From Ooceraea biroi (lineage: Eukaryota; Arthropoda; Insecta; Hymenoptera; Formicidae): a stretch of 64,000 bases of DNA. Position numbers and translations under genes: made by a program. Each line of letters starts with the position of its first letter. The first letter of the stretch is position 1. The notes below the pieces were generated by a model. It worked only from the letters and a program-made list of their open reading frames with translations. It was not told the origin of the DNA and searched no databases. Below are positions 38,949 to 50,070 of the stretch, piece after piece. The stretch covers positions 1,886,464 through 1,950,463 of the forward strand of contig NC_039511.1 of NCBI RefSeq assembly GCF_003672135.1, written 5' to 3'.

Positions 38949-39286
38949 AAAAGAAAAGTACAAAAAACCATAGCAATGGAAAACCCACCGACATACCACA
39001 TAACGCATAACCTCGTTTAAAGATCATCGACTAATTATTTCTGTGTAAATTATTTTGTTAATATAGGCTAAATCGAATCTTTGGTATTTTGCTACGTATA
39101 TATACATTATCTTTTTGATAAATTATATTGTTGAACTGGATATACGATTCTGCGTGTATTACTATATTAATGCATAGTTGTAATTAATGTCGAATTGAAG
39201 TGTGATCTTTCATTAAACGTATCTTCATTCATAAATGTCTGTTTTATGATTACATGAACATATAAAAGCCGATTTTGCCCATTCCG

Positions 39287-39292
39287 AATAAA
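39287..39292 (+). terminator. candidate polyadenylation signal of NPC1
   Basis: Canonical AATAAA about 340 bases past the NPC1 stop, in the short AT-rich gap before the convergent polyubiquitin gene. Confidence 0.45.
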
Positions 39293-39464
39293 TAAGCTCC
39301 AATTGCATTTTTTTACAACAGTCAGCGATACTTGCTCGTATTATTTTGCTTTAAAATATAATTAATCATAGTAAAAACAATCAGAGAAAACAAATCCTGT
39401 ATTAGATTGATTGTCGCATAGATAGGTAAGTGAAATCATTAGAGATAGATAATTCTGAATGCAA

Positions 39465-39470
39465 TTTAAT
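39465..39470 (-). terminator. candidate polyadenylation signal of polyubiquitin
   Basis: ATTAAA on the minus strand about 240 bases past the polyubiquitin stop. This is a common variant signal, and other variants nearby could serve. Confidence 0.3.
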
Positions 39471-39709
39471 GTTTAAATGCTGTACAAGAATGCGTCCAGT
39501 GGCTTACACACCTGGATTACAATTTCCTACATTCTTGTCGCACTTCCTTGACACGGGTAAATATATTTCCGAACATAAAACTATAAAAAGCGGATATTAA
39601 AGATTTGAATCGTATGTAAAAAACAAGGTGATTGACACTACTTTGATACTACTACTAGTACTATTCAATTTGAGATGTGAGACTAGCAGCGTTTCCCTGG
39701 ACCCGCGGT

Positions 39710-42685
39710 TTAAAGGCAAGCCCCTCCACGAAGTCGTAAGACTAAGTGAAGTGTGGACTCTTTCTGGATGTTGTAGTCGGAAAGGGTTCTGCCATCTTCC
39801 AGCTGTTTACCAGCGAAGATCAAACGCTGCTGGTCGGGAGGAATGCCTTCTTTGTCCTGGATTTTGGCCTTCACATTTTCTATGGTGTCTGACGCTTCGA
39901 CTTCCAGGGTGATGGTTTTGCCCGTGAGTGTCTTCACGAAAATCTGCATTCCACCTCGAAGACGCAGAACCAGATGGAGCGTAGATTCCTTCTGAATGTT
40001 ATAGTCGGAAAGGGTTCTGCCATCTTCCAGCTGTTTACCAGCGAAGATCAAACGCTGCTGGTCGGGAGGAATACCTTCTTTGTCCTGGATTTTGGCCTTC
40101 ACATTTTCTATGGTGTCCGATGCTTCGACTTCCAGGGTGATGGTTTTGCCCGTGAGTGTCTTCACGAAAATCTGCATTCCACCTCGAAGACGCAGAACCA
40201 GATGGAGCGTAGATTCCTTCTGAATGTTATAGTCGGAAAGGGTTCTGCCATCTTCCAGCTGTTTACCAGCGAAGATCAAACGCTGCTGGTCGGGAGGAAT
40301 GCCTTCTTTGTCCTGGATTTTGGCCTTCACATTTTCTATGGTGTCTGACGCTTCGACTTCCAGGGTGATGGTTTTGCCCGTGAGTGTCTTCACGAAAATC
40401 TGCATTCCACCTCGAAGACGCAGAACCAGATGGAGCGTAGATTCCTTCTGAATGTTATAGTCGGAAAGGGTTCTGCCATCTTCCAGCTGTTTACCAGCAA
40501 AGATCAAACGCTGCTGGTCGGGAGGAATACCTTCTTTGTCCTGGATTTTGGCCTTCACATTTTCTATGGTGTCCGATGCTTCGACTTCCAGGGTGATGGT
40601 TTTGCCCGTGAGTGTCTTCACGAAAATCTGCATTCCACCTCGAAGACGCAGAACCAGATGGAGCGTAGATTCTTTCTGAATGTTGTAGTCGGAAAGGGTT
40701 CTGCCATCTTCCAGCTGTTTACCAGCAAAGATCAAACGCTGCTGGTCGGGAGGAATGCCTTCTTTGTCCTGGATTTTAGCCTTTACGTTTTCTATGGTGT
40801 CCGACGCTTCGACTTCCAGGGTGATGGTTTTGCCCGTGAGTGTCTTCACGAAAATCTGCATTCCACCTCGAAGACGCAGAACCAAATGGAGCGTAGATTC
40901 CTTCTGAATGTTATAGTCGGAAAGGGTTCTGCCATCTTCCAGCTGTTTACCAGCGAAGATCAAACGCTGCTGGTCGGGAGGAATACCTTCTTTGTCCTGG
41001 ATTTTGGCCTTCACATTTTCTATGGTGTCCGATGCTTCGACTTCCAGGGTGATGGTTTTGCCCGTGAGTGTCTTCACGAAAATCTGCATTCCACCTCGAA
41101 GACGCAGAACCAGATGGAGCGTAGATTCTTTCTGAATGTTGTAGTCGGAAAGGGTTCTGCCATCTTCCAGCTGTTTACCAGCAAAGATCAAACGCTGCTG
41201 GTCGGGAGGAATACCTTCTTTGTCCTGGATTTTGGCCTTCACATTTTCTATGGTGTCCGATGCTTCGACTTCCAGGGTGATGGTTTTGCCCGTGAGTGTC
41301 TTCACGAAAATCTGCATTCCACCTCGAAGACGCAGAACCAAATGGAGCGTAGATTCCTTCTGAATGTTATAGTCGGAAAGGGTTCTGCCATCTTCCAGCT
41401 GTTTGCCAGCGAAGATCAAACGCTGCTGGTCGGGAGGAATACCTTCTTTGTCCTGGATTTTGGCCTTCACATTTTCTATGGTGTCTGACGCTTCGACTTC
41501 CAGGGTGATGGTTTTGCCCGTGAGTGTCTTAACGAAAATCTGCATTCCACCTCGAAGACGCAGAACCAGATGGAGCGTAGATTCTTTCTGAATGTTGTAG
41601 TCGGAAAGGGTTCTGCCATCTTCCAGCTGTTTACCAGCAAAGATCAAACGCTGCTGGTCGGGAGGAATGCCTTCTTTGTCCTGGATTTTAGCCTTTACGT
41701 TTTCTATGGTGTCCGACGCTTCGACTTCCAGGGTGATGGTTTTGCCCGTGAGTGTCTTCACGAAAATCTGCATTCCACCTCGAAGACGCAGAACCAAATG
41801 GAGCGTAGATTCCTTCTGAATGTTATAGTCGGAAAGGGTTCTGCCATCTTCCAGCTGTTTGCCAGCGAAGATCAAACGCTGCTGGTCGGGAGGAATGCCT
41901 TCTTTGTCCTGGATTTTGGCCTTCACATTTTCTATGGTGTCCGACGCTTCGACTTCCAGGGTGATGGTTTTGCCCGTGAGTGTCTTCACGAAAATCTGCA
42001 TTCCACCTCGAAGACGCAGAACCAAATGGAGCGTAGATTCCTTCTGAATGTTATAGTCGGAAAGGGTTCTGCCATCTTCCAGCTGTTTGCCAGCGAAGAT
42101 CAAACGCTGCTGGTCGGGAGGAATGCCTTCTTTGTCCTGGATTTTAGCCTTTACGTTTTCTATGGTGTCTGAAGCTTCAACTTCCAGGGTGATGGTTTTG
42201 CCTGTCAGTGTCTTTACGAAGATTTGCATTCCACCTCGAAGACGCAGAACCAGATGGAGCGTAGATTCCTTCTGGATGTTATAGTCGGAAAGGGTTCTGC
42301 CATCTTCGAGTTGCTTGCCAGCAAAAATCAGACGCTGCTGATCTGGCGGAATTCCTTCTTTGTCCTGGATTTTGGCCTTCACATTCTCTATGGTGTCGGA
42401 AGCTTCGACTTCAAGAGTAATGGTTTTACCTGTGAGCGTTTTCACGAAGATCTGCATTCCACCTCGCAGACGCAGAACCAGATGAAGAGTAGATTCCTTC
42501 TGGATGTTATAGTCGGAGAGAGTTCTGCCATCTTCGAGTTGTTTACCAGCGAAGATCAGACGTTGCTGATCAGGAGGAATGCCTTCCTTGTCTTGAATCT
42601 TGGCCTTGACATTCTCTATGGTGTCAGAAGCTTCGACTTCAAGGGTAATGGTCTTCCCAGTAAGAGTTTTCACGAAGATTTGCAT
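39710..42685 (-). CDS. polyubiquitin, 13 head-to-tail units
   Basis: Precursor of ubiquitin. Deubiquitinases cleave after each RLRGG to release 76-residue monomers, and such genes are the stress-inducible ubiquitin source. The frame has 991 codons before the stop: 13 units of 76 plus the tail Ala-Cys-Leu, which blocks the last Gly until removed. Each unit starts MQIFVKTLTGK and ends LVLRLRGG, and Lys48/Lys63 contexts (FAGKQLEDG, DYNIQKEST) are intact. The start at 42685 was chosen because an acceptor (TTCAG) lies at 42693, so the extra in-frame residues upstream are intronic. A donor GTGAGC on the minus strand at 43156 gives a 5'UTR intron of about 464 bp, typical of polyubiquitin genes. Units 1-2 differ at many silent sites; later ones are nearly identical. 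Convergent with NPC1, divergent from JAK. Confidence 0.98.
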   Translation of the reverse strand: MQIFVKTLTGKTITLEVEASDTIENVKAKIQDKEGIPPDQQRLIFAGKQLEDGRTLSDYNIQKESTLHLVLRLRGGMQIFVKTLTGKTITLEVEASDTIENVKAKIQDKEGIPPDQQRLIFAGKQLEDGRTLSDYNIQKESTLHLVLRLRGGMQIFVKTLTGKTITLEVEASDTIENVKAKIQDKEGIPPDQQRLIFAGKQLEDGRTLSDYNIQKESTLHLVLRLRGGMQIFVKTLTGKTITLEVEASDTIENVKAKIQDKEGIPPDQQRLIFAGKQLEDGRTLSDYNIQKESTLHLVLRLRGGMQIFVKTLTGKTITLEVEASDTIENVKAKIQDKEGIPPDQQRLIFAGKQLEDGRTLSDYNIQKESTLHLVLRLRGGMQIFVKTLTGKTITLEVEASDTIENVKAKIQDKEGIPPDQQRLIFAGKQLEDGRTLSDYNIQKESTLHLVLRLRGGMQIFVKTLTGKTITLEVEASDTIENVKAKIQDKEGIPPDQQRLIFAGKQLEDGRTLSDYNIQKESTLHLVLRLRGGMQIFVKTLTGKTITLEVEASDTIENVKAKIQDKEGIPPDQQRLIFAGKQLEDGRTLSDYNIQKESTLHLVLRLRGGMQIFVKTLTGKTITLEVEASDTIENVKAKIQDKEGIPPDQQRLIFAGKQLEDGRTLSDYNIQKESTLHLVLRLRGGMQIFVKTLTGKTITLEVEASDTIENVKAKIQDKEGIPPDQQRLIFAGKQLEDGRTLSDYNIQKESTLHLVLRLRGGMQIFVKTLTGKTITLEVEASDTIENVKAKIQDKEGIPPDQQRLIFAGKQLEDGRTLSDYNIQKESTLHLVLRLRGGMQIFVKTLTGKTITLEVEASDTIENVKAKIQDKEGIPPDQQRLIFAGKQLEDGRTLSDYNIQKESTLHLVLRLRGGMQIFVKTLTGKTITLEVEASDTIENVKAKIQDKEGIPPDQQRLIFAGKQLEDGRTLSDYNIQKESTLHLVLRLRGGACL
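39722..42685 (-). repeat. tandem array of 13 ubiquitin units, 228 bp each
   Basis: Unit boundaries fall every 228 bp from 42685 downward. The array is expected to expand, contract and homogenise by unequal crossing-over and gene conversion. Two silent-site haplotypes recur among inner units, for example Val/Lys codons read GTGAAGGCC versus GTAAAGGCT, in non-adjacent positions. This suggests multi-unit exchange. Confidence 0.95.
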
Positions 42686-42692
42686 GATGGCT

Positions 42693-43156
42693 CTGAAATC
42701 AAATATTTTCATGTAAGCAATAGCAAGAAATCAGCAAACATTGCAAAAACACTTTCTACTTAGCAAACATGTATCGTATACAAATGTGTCAATTACAGAG
42801 GTCACAAGCTGGCCTGGCAACCGTTATAAAAATGGCGTCAACAGAAGACAAAAGAATCGATTACCCTCAATTATCAGTCACTTTCAACACAAATATAATA
42901 ACTCTAATACAGCCATAAAATCGCATGAAAATATGCGGTGCAGTAATCAAGCAAAATTGTTACTCAAACTAAACGGAAGATCCAAGGTTTGCAGCTACGA
43001 ACCCAGTATGCAACAGATCGATCGTGCAACACGAAAGTGTAACGCTGGTAAAATGGTGGGCGGCGCCTCGACAAACGAAAAAATTTCCAGCCAGCGCAAC
43101 AGCGGCGGATTTTTACGTGTTACGACGATTCGTACGATCGCCGATCGCTTGCTCAC
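42693..43156 (-). other. 5'UTR intron of polyubiquitin
   Basis: Minus-strand GTGAGC donor with exon ending TCAG at 43157, and an acceptor GATTTCAG ending at 42693, seven bases before the start codon. A noncoding first exon is inferred right of 43157. Its start is not determined. Confidence 0.6.
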
Positions 43157-43157
43157 C

Positions 43158-44058
43158 TGAGATCGAAACGATTCGCAGCTACTGACTTTGCAACGCAATC
43201 AAGATCGCTCTCTTCAATAAATGAAGCACAGACAAGCGTCACCAAACAGCTCAAACAATCAACTACTTGGTTCGTTGGTACTTGAGGTAGGTCGCGTCCT
43301 GCGTCAGCGTTGATTGAACTGGATTACCGCGCGCATGCGCACAAACTGAACGCAAATGTCCGTCGAGCAAGAAGAGATTACATTATTCGAAACTCATCGT
43401 TAAATTGAATTATTTAAAAAGAGAAAAATTTTGATTCATGTTTCGAAAATTAATAAATCCGTATTTGCATTTCATTAAACATTATGGAATATGATAAACT
43501 CTCATTCTGAAAGAAATTTGACTAGTTAGTTCTTGTATCATTCGCAACGCTAACTGGACTACAGCTCAAGGTTATAAAATTTTATTGCGGTCCAACTACA
43601 AATGCTTCGGAATACTTTCTATTCCTCTCTTCGGTTGGAAGAGGAAAGAGGACGGAAAGTATTTCGAAGCATCTGTAATGATAAGTGGACCGCACTTTTT
43701 AGCATGCACCAGTTATACGATCTATATAAAATTAGTGGTTCTGTTTAGCTCCGTCCATTCGCGGCTATTTACTTGCTCCATTACGGTCACGTTCGGGATC
43801 GTTTACGTCGGATTTGCTGCGTTCGTGAAGGAATCCGTTAGTGAAAGAGAAAAAAAGTGCCGCACTACGTCTCCAAAAAGACCGCATATCCATCAGCGAA
43901 AACAGAAACACGATATCACGTATCAATGTTATGTTTTTCGTATGATAATTCTATCACGTGGTAAACAAGACGCAGGTTGAAGCGCGCGACGATATCGAGC
44001 GTTATCGCACTTTGTAGTATACAATTCTTTCGATGGTGCCGACAGTTCCTAAACTAAT
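43158..44058. promoter_or_regulatory. shared divergent promoter region, polyubiquitin and JAK
   Basis: About 900 bp between the inferred polyubiquitin leader and the JAK start codon. It must hold both promoters. No clear TATA box or well-formed heat-shock element was seen by eye. It contains the inverted repeat at 43587-43693. Confidence 0.45.
43587..43693. repeat. 107-bp inverted repeat (hairpin or small MITE)
   Basis: Both ends carry GCGGTCCA followed, after a short divergent stretch, by ATGCTTCG(G/A)AATACTTTC in opposite orientation, with arms of about 35-40 bp. The centre, with CCTCTCTTCG and GAGGAAAGAGGAC, is also partly self-complementary. No clear target duplication was found. Confidence 0.7.
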
Positions 44059-47000
44059 ATGAGGGACAACGAGCGATTAGCAGTGGTTTATGTGGCTACG
44101 GACGAGAAGCAATTAAATATTGCCTTGCCGGTCGACGATACCGTCGAAGATCTGTGCTTGAAGGTACGGATAGTTTTTCCTTTCTGTAAAAACTGTTTGC
44201 GCGAGCAAACAGAATTTTATCTTCCCCGATGTCGCGTGGTAAAAGCAAATATTCTTATCTTGAGGATTTCCAAGTTAAAATTTTGATTCTTAATTAATTA
44301 CAGAGTTATTTATACACCAATTGTAGCACTGTAACGATTGGCATGCAGCTCCTATTGTAATGAAAAATTGCCTATCGACTATGTATATGCATGTAAAACA
44401 ATCTATAAAAAATAAGTACTTGTCAGAAATTTATATCTTTATTATTATTATATTTTTAAATATAGTTTTAAGTAATATTATGTTTTTTTAACTGTATTCT
44501 CTGTAAAATAAATCAAGGAATTAATTAGATTTAAAATTCACCAATAAAGTATTTTATATTATAATTTATCGAAATTTTTGTTACTGAATTGAATCAATTA
44601 TTTGATTAATGAATATATTCTACCACAAGTATATGATTATTTAATATTTCTATAAGATGCTGTTCCACAAATTTAAAACAAATGTTTATCTTTCGATATT
44701 TAGCACACAAAGTAAGCTTGTGAAATTTTGTAATACAAAAACTCTGATTTTTAGACGTGCAAACTTCTCGGGATAGGTCCAGTAGCAAGGCATCTATTTG
44801 CATTACGAAATTATTCGTCGAAACTATGGTATCCCTGCGGCCACAAATTGGAAAGCAAAGAGAAATTCGACTTTCGCTTGCGATTCAAGCCATCCAGTAT
44901 AGCCAGACTGAAGCAGATCGACATAAAGGCTTACGATTATTATTTCCAGCAAGTTCGCACAGATATAATGAACAATAAAGTACCTGACATCATTTACGAG
45001 AAGCACAAAGACGAGCTAATCGGCTTAGGTGTCAGCGACATGTACAGGTAGCGTACAAGTCACCTGGCAGCAGAGTGTAGCTAAACTCTGCGTTTCAATC
45101 TTTAAATAATCCCAGATTTTTGGTTTTTCCGTAAACTTTATCTCGCACACATGGCACACTGATGTAATTGTGTAGCATCCAATTTTATTATTACAGAGTA
45201 ATGCTCGAGGAACAACTATCGCAAGAAGTCGTGGAATCCGACTACAAGAAATATATTCCGAAGGAATGCGTGAGGAGGCATGCCTTCTTCGTCAAGAAAC
45301 CCATTCACCGAGCGTTTACCCTGTTAGCCCAGTTATCTGGACACGACGCTTCATACGTCAAGGAGGAATACTTGAAGCAGTTTGAGTGCATGGCACCAAA
45401 CTACCCGTACGAAGAGTACAAAGCACTGATGGATAAGGGAGTTCCCAATCCACCGGCTAAAGTCTTACTTAGGGTTAACATAGAGGAGCTGAAGTACTGT
45501 GAGGTTCATGCTAGTAATACTGCATGGAATACGCTTTGTGCCATAGAGGATCTCTGTTTCATTTCTATAAGGTAACGCCTAGTGTAGGTCGAGACACCTC
45601 TTCTTCTTACACGTTGTACATAATAAGTTTTTAATAAATTATCTCGGTATTCTTCACCCTCAGAGAAGACAACACTGTAGAAATCTCGAGGAAGAACGGC
45701 ATACCGTCGTACTTAAAATTCAACATGTACGCGATGATGTTGTCCTTCGTATCCGCGCTGGACGGATATTACCGTTTGTCCGTTAAATGGACATTTAATC
45801 TCTGTAGAAACGTTATCACGCCCAGCTTGGAGAGGCTGCACAAGTTGAAGTGCCATGGACCAGTCGGGTAAGATCATTTCCACGGAGCGACGCGACGTTA
45901 CGTCCTGCATGTTGCATGCAGCATTACAAAGAACGTGTAAAAATATTTCAGAGCGGAGTTTTCGTCCGCGAAACTCAAGGAGAAACGTGCCAACAAACCG
46001 GGAACGTACGTATTACGCGAGAGCGAGGATGCTTACAACGTGTACTACATCGACGTCTGCGGTAAGGACGGGAAAGTGTTATCGCAAAAAGTGGAGCAGA
46101 CCGTGTCGAACCAATTCGTGATTCCGGACAGTAGTACGCAGAGCTACGAATCCCTGGGGCAGTTGATCTCCTCGTTCCAAAATTCCGACAATTCGTTCTG
46201 CCTCGAAGAGTGCTTACCACCTTCAGAATATGGTACTTGCAATAATAGTAAACATGAACTGAATATATTACACGCTACAGAGAATATATTTAAGAAACAT
46301 TGCCGTTTCTATATAAAATTCTTGTATCATAGATAAGTCACCGTTACTAATTTGCGCCTCTGAGAATATCGCGAGCGAGGTAGCGGCGGACGAGAAGTTA
46401 ATCGCCACTCTGCTGGAAGGCGGACCACGATGCGTGCCGCCCAATCAGTTGCAAATATACAAAGCGTTCCAAAGTAGCAAAAGCGACGAGAATTTAACAT
46501 GCGCTAAGTCGGCAACGAGGATGCACCGTGCCATGTGGCGAGTCGCTAAGGGTAAAAAACTCGAGATTGCGATAAAACTACTCAAGTCAGAGGAGAGCAA
46601 GCATACGAAAGAGTTCCTGACACTGACGGGCAAATGGAGCCAACTGAGGTCGAGCGCCCTAGTCAGGTGAATGTCATTTTAGGGTTGAAGAACTTGAAAG
46701 TGGACTGAGTAAAAAGATTGCGTGATGGACAAGGGTAACGTTCCCTTCTGGCTACAGATTGTACGGTGTAACGGTGGATCCGTCGATCGGGATGCTGTTC
46801 GAGTTAGTGAAGCTGGGTCCGCTGGACAAATATCTGCGCAGCAATCCTGTGGAAGCTATAAAAGAGGTCGATCTGGTGGAAGCCACCACATGTTTGGCGA
46901 CAGCTCTTTGGCACTTGGTAAGTTCAGTCGATACTCTTAATGTAATCGTGCAACATACAAAGAGAATCTTTCAACAGAGAGTATCTGATAAGTGGATTCT

Positions 47001-49262
47001 GGTAATAACGGTGCATACGTGAAATTACTTGTTTATTTAGGAGGATAATCACGTGGTTCACGGGAAAATAAGATGCGAGAACGTTCTTGTGCATGTGCAT
47101 ACGGATAATAGCTTTATTGTTAAATTAGCTGATCCTGGTCTCTTCACTTATACCGAAGCCGAGTAAGTCGGAAAAGAGGTTTATCAATCGCTCTCGATGC
47201 GATTTCCTGATTCGCTATTCATGGATTTACCTTTGCACAGCTTACATTGGATACCGCCAGAGTGCCATAATGATCTGGAGTCCGCAAAGAGCAGTTCTCA
47301 AGCGGATATATGGGCGCTGGCCACAACCATTTGGGAAATGTTCTCCAGAGGAAACATCCCTCGCCCACCCTTAAAACCCGAGGAAGTTGCTCTTCTCAAA
47401 ATGGTATCTACAAAGAAGAATTTTATTATTATTATTATTCGCGCATACACTTTACACATTTTGCAAATAATATTACATTATAACGCAGCTGCAGTTAAGT
47501 AAACGGTGCCGTCTTTTGCAGGATTATCAGAACGGAAAACGATTACCAAAGCCTGACGATTATTGCAAATACCGAAACGATTATTACAAATGCTCAAACG
47601 ATTATTACAAATGCCCACCCGAAGTCTACAAGCTAATGATAGAATGCTGGGGTGAGAATGGCGCATCAAGGAAGCAACCTCAGGCTATCATGCGAGATAT
47701 CAATCAGATTCTCTATCAAGTATACAACTCCCGTAAAACCCACGCGTACGCTACCGCGTTTCCTAAACTTTCCAGCGATGAAGACGACTCCAGTCGGAGT
47801 AGTCGGAGTATGGAGGATACCATCAGCTGCAGCAGTAAACCGTATGCGAGCGACCCGTTGATAGATAATACCAGCTCGAACGGAAACGGAACAGATGATT
47901 GTGAGTCTTAGGTTTCATTATTTTTATTTTAATGATTCGATTTCGTCGTGCAAGATGATGCACTGAATTCATAAAGAATTTTAGAATTTGATTATGACGA
48001 CCACTCAAGAATGGAGAATTAAATTTTGACTTTTTATTTTTCAAGCTACCAGACAACTGGTAAATCCACGTGAGGATTACGTCAGCAGTTTGGATGATGT
48101 GTCGACTCAGTTAAGTTGGGTTACTTCATTCCAAACACGAAGCAACACGATGGGATTCAACAATGGAAGCATTGATAATGGCAGTGCTGATGGCAGCAGC
48201 AACAGTAGCTCCCTCCAGTTCCAGAATCTGGAGATGGAGGGCTTCGAAGTGATCCTGCAGGGACGTATAGGCCAAGGTTTCTACGGTGAAGTGTTCAAAG
48301 GCACGCTCGAAAAGAATGGCCAGAGCATTCAGGTAGCCATCAAGAAGCTCAAGTCGCAAGTAGACGCAAACGTGAAGGATCTGGAGAGGGAAATTGATAT
48401 CATGAAGGTAAGTCGTCGTTTCCAGACGAAATAAATACTTCATGTTGCAATTTAATCATACGTAAATTGGATCGCTTTCTTTTTCCCCTGACAGAACCTT
48501 AAGCATCCGAACATTGTGGAGGTCCTGGGCGTTACAACGGCATCCGATGGTGATTGCCTGGTGATGGAGTTCATCAAGCACGGTTCACTGCAGAGTTACC
48601 TGAAGATTAATCGGGAAATAAAAGACTGCCTCACGCATAAAAAGCTGCTAACTTTCGCCTTGAATATCGTATCAGGCATGGAATACCTCGGCTGCATGAA
48701 CATCGTTCACCGAGATCTAGCAGCAAGGAACATTCTGGTAGCGGACGAAAATCTGGTGAAGATCAGCGACTTTGGTCTTGCGCAATGGACCAAGGATGAT
48801 TATTACATACTTCAAACAAACCGTGATCTTCCAATAAAATGGTGAGCGTCGCGCATACAGAAATATGTAATTGATCATTATAATTTTTCCTGCGTGCAAT
48901 GTAACATTCTATTTTCTTATCGTTAATGAAATTTTCTCAGGTACGCACCGGAGAGCTTAAGCAATGGCAAATTCTCGTGGCGCTCGGACGTGTGGTCGTT
49001 CGGCGTGACGATGTACGAGACCTTCAGCCATGGCGAGGACCCAAAGCTGCCGGGCTTGAACGGCAGCGAGGAGGAAGGTAGTGCCGAGGTGGGACAGGTG
49101 CTGGCTGTGTTGGAACAGGGCACCCGTCTTCCTTGCCCACCCACGTGCCCTCAAGAAGTATACGTGAAGCTGATGAATCCATGCTGGAACCTACAGAGCC
49201 ACGAGAGACCAGACTTCGTCACCCTGCGCTCGGAAATCCAGAAACTACTCCAACAATACTAG
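44059..49262 (+). CDS. hop: JAK tyrosine kinase (hopscotch orthologue), 13 exons
   Basis: Receptor-associated tyrosine kinase that phosphorylates STAT downstream of Domeless-type cytokine receptors. Exons: 44059-44163, 44755-45047, 45197-45571, 45664-45867, 45952-46232, 46333-46666, 46758-46917, 47041-47162, 47241-47403, 47522-47900, 48046-48407, 48495-48841, 48941-49262; 3447 nt, 1148 aa (vertebrate JAK2 1132). FERM-like region to about 325; SH2-like about 326-430 (GTYVLRES); pseudokinase about 475-770, with HGKIRCENVLV in place of HRD and ADPGL in place of DFG, both JAK hallmarks; kinase about 870-1148 with GQGFYGEV, VAIKKL, IVHRDLAARN, SDFGL, the paired activation tyrosines in DDYYILQ, and APES. 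All catalytic residues are present. A 7-residue tandem repeat (47555-47617) sits in the pseudokinase. The short first exon rests on phase and length. Confidence 0.96.
47555..47617 (+). repeat. 21-bp in-frame tandem repeat in JAK pseudokinase
   Basis: Three 21-bp units encode DDYCKYR, NDYYKCS and NDYYKCP. They lie between KRLPKPD and PPEVYKLMIECW, which are contiguous or nearly so in other JAKs. The nucleotide units are almost identical, so the expansion looks recent. Confidence 0.85.
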
Positions 49263-50070
49263 ATACCTCTTCGCAGCTTTGCATGCGATTCGTTTATTGC
49301 TATTTTAATATGTATAGAGTGTCTTGACGCTTTTATTTTAATGGGAGATTCTTCAACATGTCGAAAGCTGAGTTGTTTTCCTCGGGAAACATCTCTTCCG
49401 TCTTCATTCCTCTATGATTTTACCTAGCATATAAATAATAACTGCTCTGTAGAAAGTATTCATAGTGGTGTACTCCGATATTTGTTTTGGAGTAATTTTT
49501 TAAATAAAATAGCTCAAAAGAAAACCCAAAGAATCTACCATTAGAAATATAAAGAATGATATACTTCTTATAGGAGGGATATATGTAATCGACAATTTTT
49601 CGTCGCTATTTTATTATGTACTGTGTGAAATACATGACTTGAGTATTTTATCTTATATCAAACTCCCTGTACAGACTCATTTCTCTCTCATTTTTTTTTT
49701 CGTAGTAAAGTAATAAAGTAATAATTTCGAAAAATAGCCGCGACGTGGTCACGGCAATGTAGTGGCGAAAAGACTAGACAATTCTGCCATTCGTAAGGCC
49801 AGATGTACTCTTTCTCACATTATTAGCTGAATATTGCACGTACGCTGCCGATCGATTTCGGCGACGCCACTGAAAAATTCTCGCTTTTATGTTAAATACA
49901 TGCAATTTCCGTAAATGCATAATATCGCGAAGATGAAAGAAATAAAGTAGGAAATTAAAGTAGTTAAGTTAAATAGTTAAAGACCTGTGGAGAAGGGTAA
50001 GGCGTAATAGCAAAATTACGCCTTGAATTCTCGAGTTTCGTAGTCAGTCCTTTCCAGTCCTTCAAAGTAA
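49263..50070. other. JAK 3'UTR and spacer before the odorant receptor
   Basis: AT-rich sequence without an open frame of note. It contains the JAK 3'UTR and, near its right end, the unmarked odorant-receptor promoter. A short inverted repeat with GCGTAATAGCAAAATTACGC lies at about 50002-50021. Confidence 0.5.
49503..49508 (+). terminator. candidate polyadenylation signal of JAK gene
   Basis: Canonical AATAAA about 240 bases past the JAK stop codon. Confidence 0.45.

Noticed and set aside
39974..42763. Long plus-strand open frames (up to 352 aa) with a repeated MERRFLLNV-type motif
   Set aside because: They are the antisense of the polyubiquitin array. The repeat period is the 228-bp ubiquitin unit, and the open frame is a by-product of its codon use.
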